A DNA stretch of 13,732 nt from CAZYZQ01 sp964652075 (GTDB taxonomy: Bacteria; Bacillota; Clostridia; Oscillospirales; Oscillospiraceae): contig CAZYZQ010000060.1 in the NCBI GenBank assembly GCA_964652075.1, positions 1 to 13,732 of the forward strand, read 5' to 3'. The notes under the pieces were generated by a model, which saw only the letters and a program-made list of their open reading frames with translations, had not been told where the DNA came from and made no database searches. The translations under genes and the position numbers were made by a program. This document shows positions 13,542 to 13,732 of this stretch, piece after piece (the first letter of the stretch is position 1; each line of letters starts with the position of its first letter).

Positions 13542-13732
13542 CTACACCGTGCAGCGGATCAGAATAGAATCGATCACACCGTCCGTCTCCATAAAGGAGA
13601 CGATGCGAAACGAGAAGGCTGCGGTGTTGGTGACGATGGGCAGGGCAAAGCTGTCGTAGAGCGCGCGGAAGCGATTCGGCGAGTCGCCGAGCTTGAGCCC
13701 GCGCGTTGTTTCCAGCTCCGGTGAGATGATGC
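13542..13732 (-). CDS. C-terminal fragment of an unrecognised protein (5' end outside window)
   Basis: An open minus-strand frame enters from the right edge and ends with TAG at 13542-13544, giving 62 whole codons plus the stop. It reads IISPELETTRGLKLGDSP, then NRFRALYDSF, ALPIVTNTAAFSFRIVSF and DGVIDSILIRCTV. The segment T-(S/T)-R-G-(I/L)-K-(I/V)-GDS-x(n)-Y followed by a terminal beta strand recalls the small C-terminal domain seen in many Clostridia secreted or lipoprotein-like hypothetical proteins; this is memory-based. Codon usage is GC-rich like its neighbours, and the opposite-strand frame in the same stretch (13429-13659) has no Shine-Dalgarno or family features. No clear intrinsic terminator is visible in 13450-13541. 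The N-terminus, start and function cannot be judged. Confidence 0.72.
   Translation of the reverse strand, partial: IISPELETTRGLKLGDSPNRFRALYDSFALPIVTNTAAFSFRIVSFMETDGVIDSILIRCTV

Noticed and set aside
13429..13659. Plus-strand frame near the right end
   Set aside because: No Shine-Dalgarno or family features; the opposite strand has a better coding frame ending at 13542.

Overview
The window looks like chromosomal DNA of a GC-rich Clostridia member (Bacillota), most likely an Oscillospiraceae-type gut anaerobe. The evidence is strong Shine-Dalgarno sites before most genes, sigma-A-type promoters (TTGACA / TATAAT), U-run terminators, an SLH-domain surface protein and Firmicutes-style gene content. 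I see no rRNA, tRNA, CRISPR array, phage or insertion sequence. TAG is a genuine stop codon here: recJ, the MATE gene and the right-edge gene all end with it.

Layout from left to right. (1) 1-2874, minus strand: recJ followed 19 nt later by relA/spoT, whose 3' end runs off the window; a well-formed promoter fixes a TTG start for recJ. (2) 3067-3438, plus strand: a small membrane zinc-ribbon protein divergent from recJ, ending in a hairpin terminator shared with the convergent aminotransferase (3482-4672, minus). (3) 4804-5028, minus: a 74-residue membrane protein with its own promoter and terminator. (4) 5152-5301, plus: no plausible gene, but a promoter, three hairpins and a complete intrinsic terminator outline a small RNA of about 114 nt that I do not recognise. 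(5) 5300-9139, minus: an apparent operon of an exported SLH protein with an alpha-toroid-like domain, an ABC ATPase and an ABC permease. As given, the ATPase has a one-base frameshift in an A-run near its start and the permease has an in-frame TAG at codon 88. (6) 9351-10223, plus: an AraC-family regulator divergent from that operon, with repeated TTTTACC elements in front of it. (7) 10335-10856, minus: a small, more AT-rich exported protein. (8) 10969-12303, minus: a MATE transporter. (9) 12412-13362, minus: a sugar-phosphate isomerase/epimerase-like TIM barrel. (10) 13542 to the right edge, minus: the C-terminal 62 residues of an unrecognised protein.

recJ-relA is a housekeeping DNA-repair/stringent-response pair. 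The AraC regulator may control the divergent SLH-ABC operon. The other genes appear to be independent, mostly monocistronic units. The strongest candidates for something new are the small RNA at about 5188-5301 and the doubly disrupted ABC pair; the orphan exported protein at 10335 comes next.
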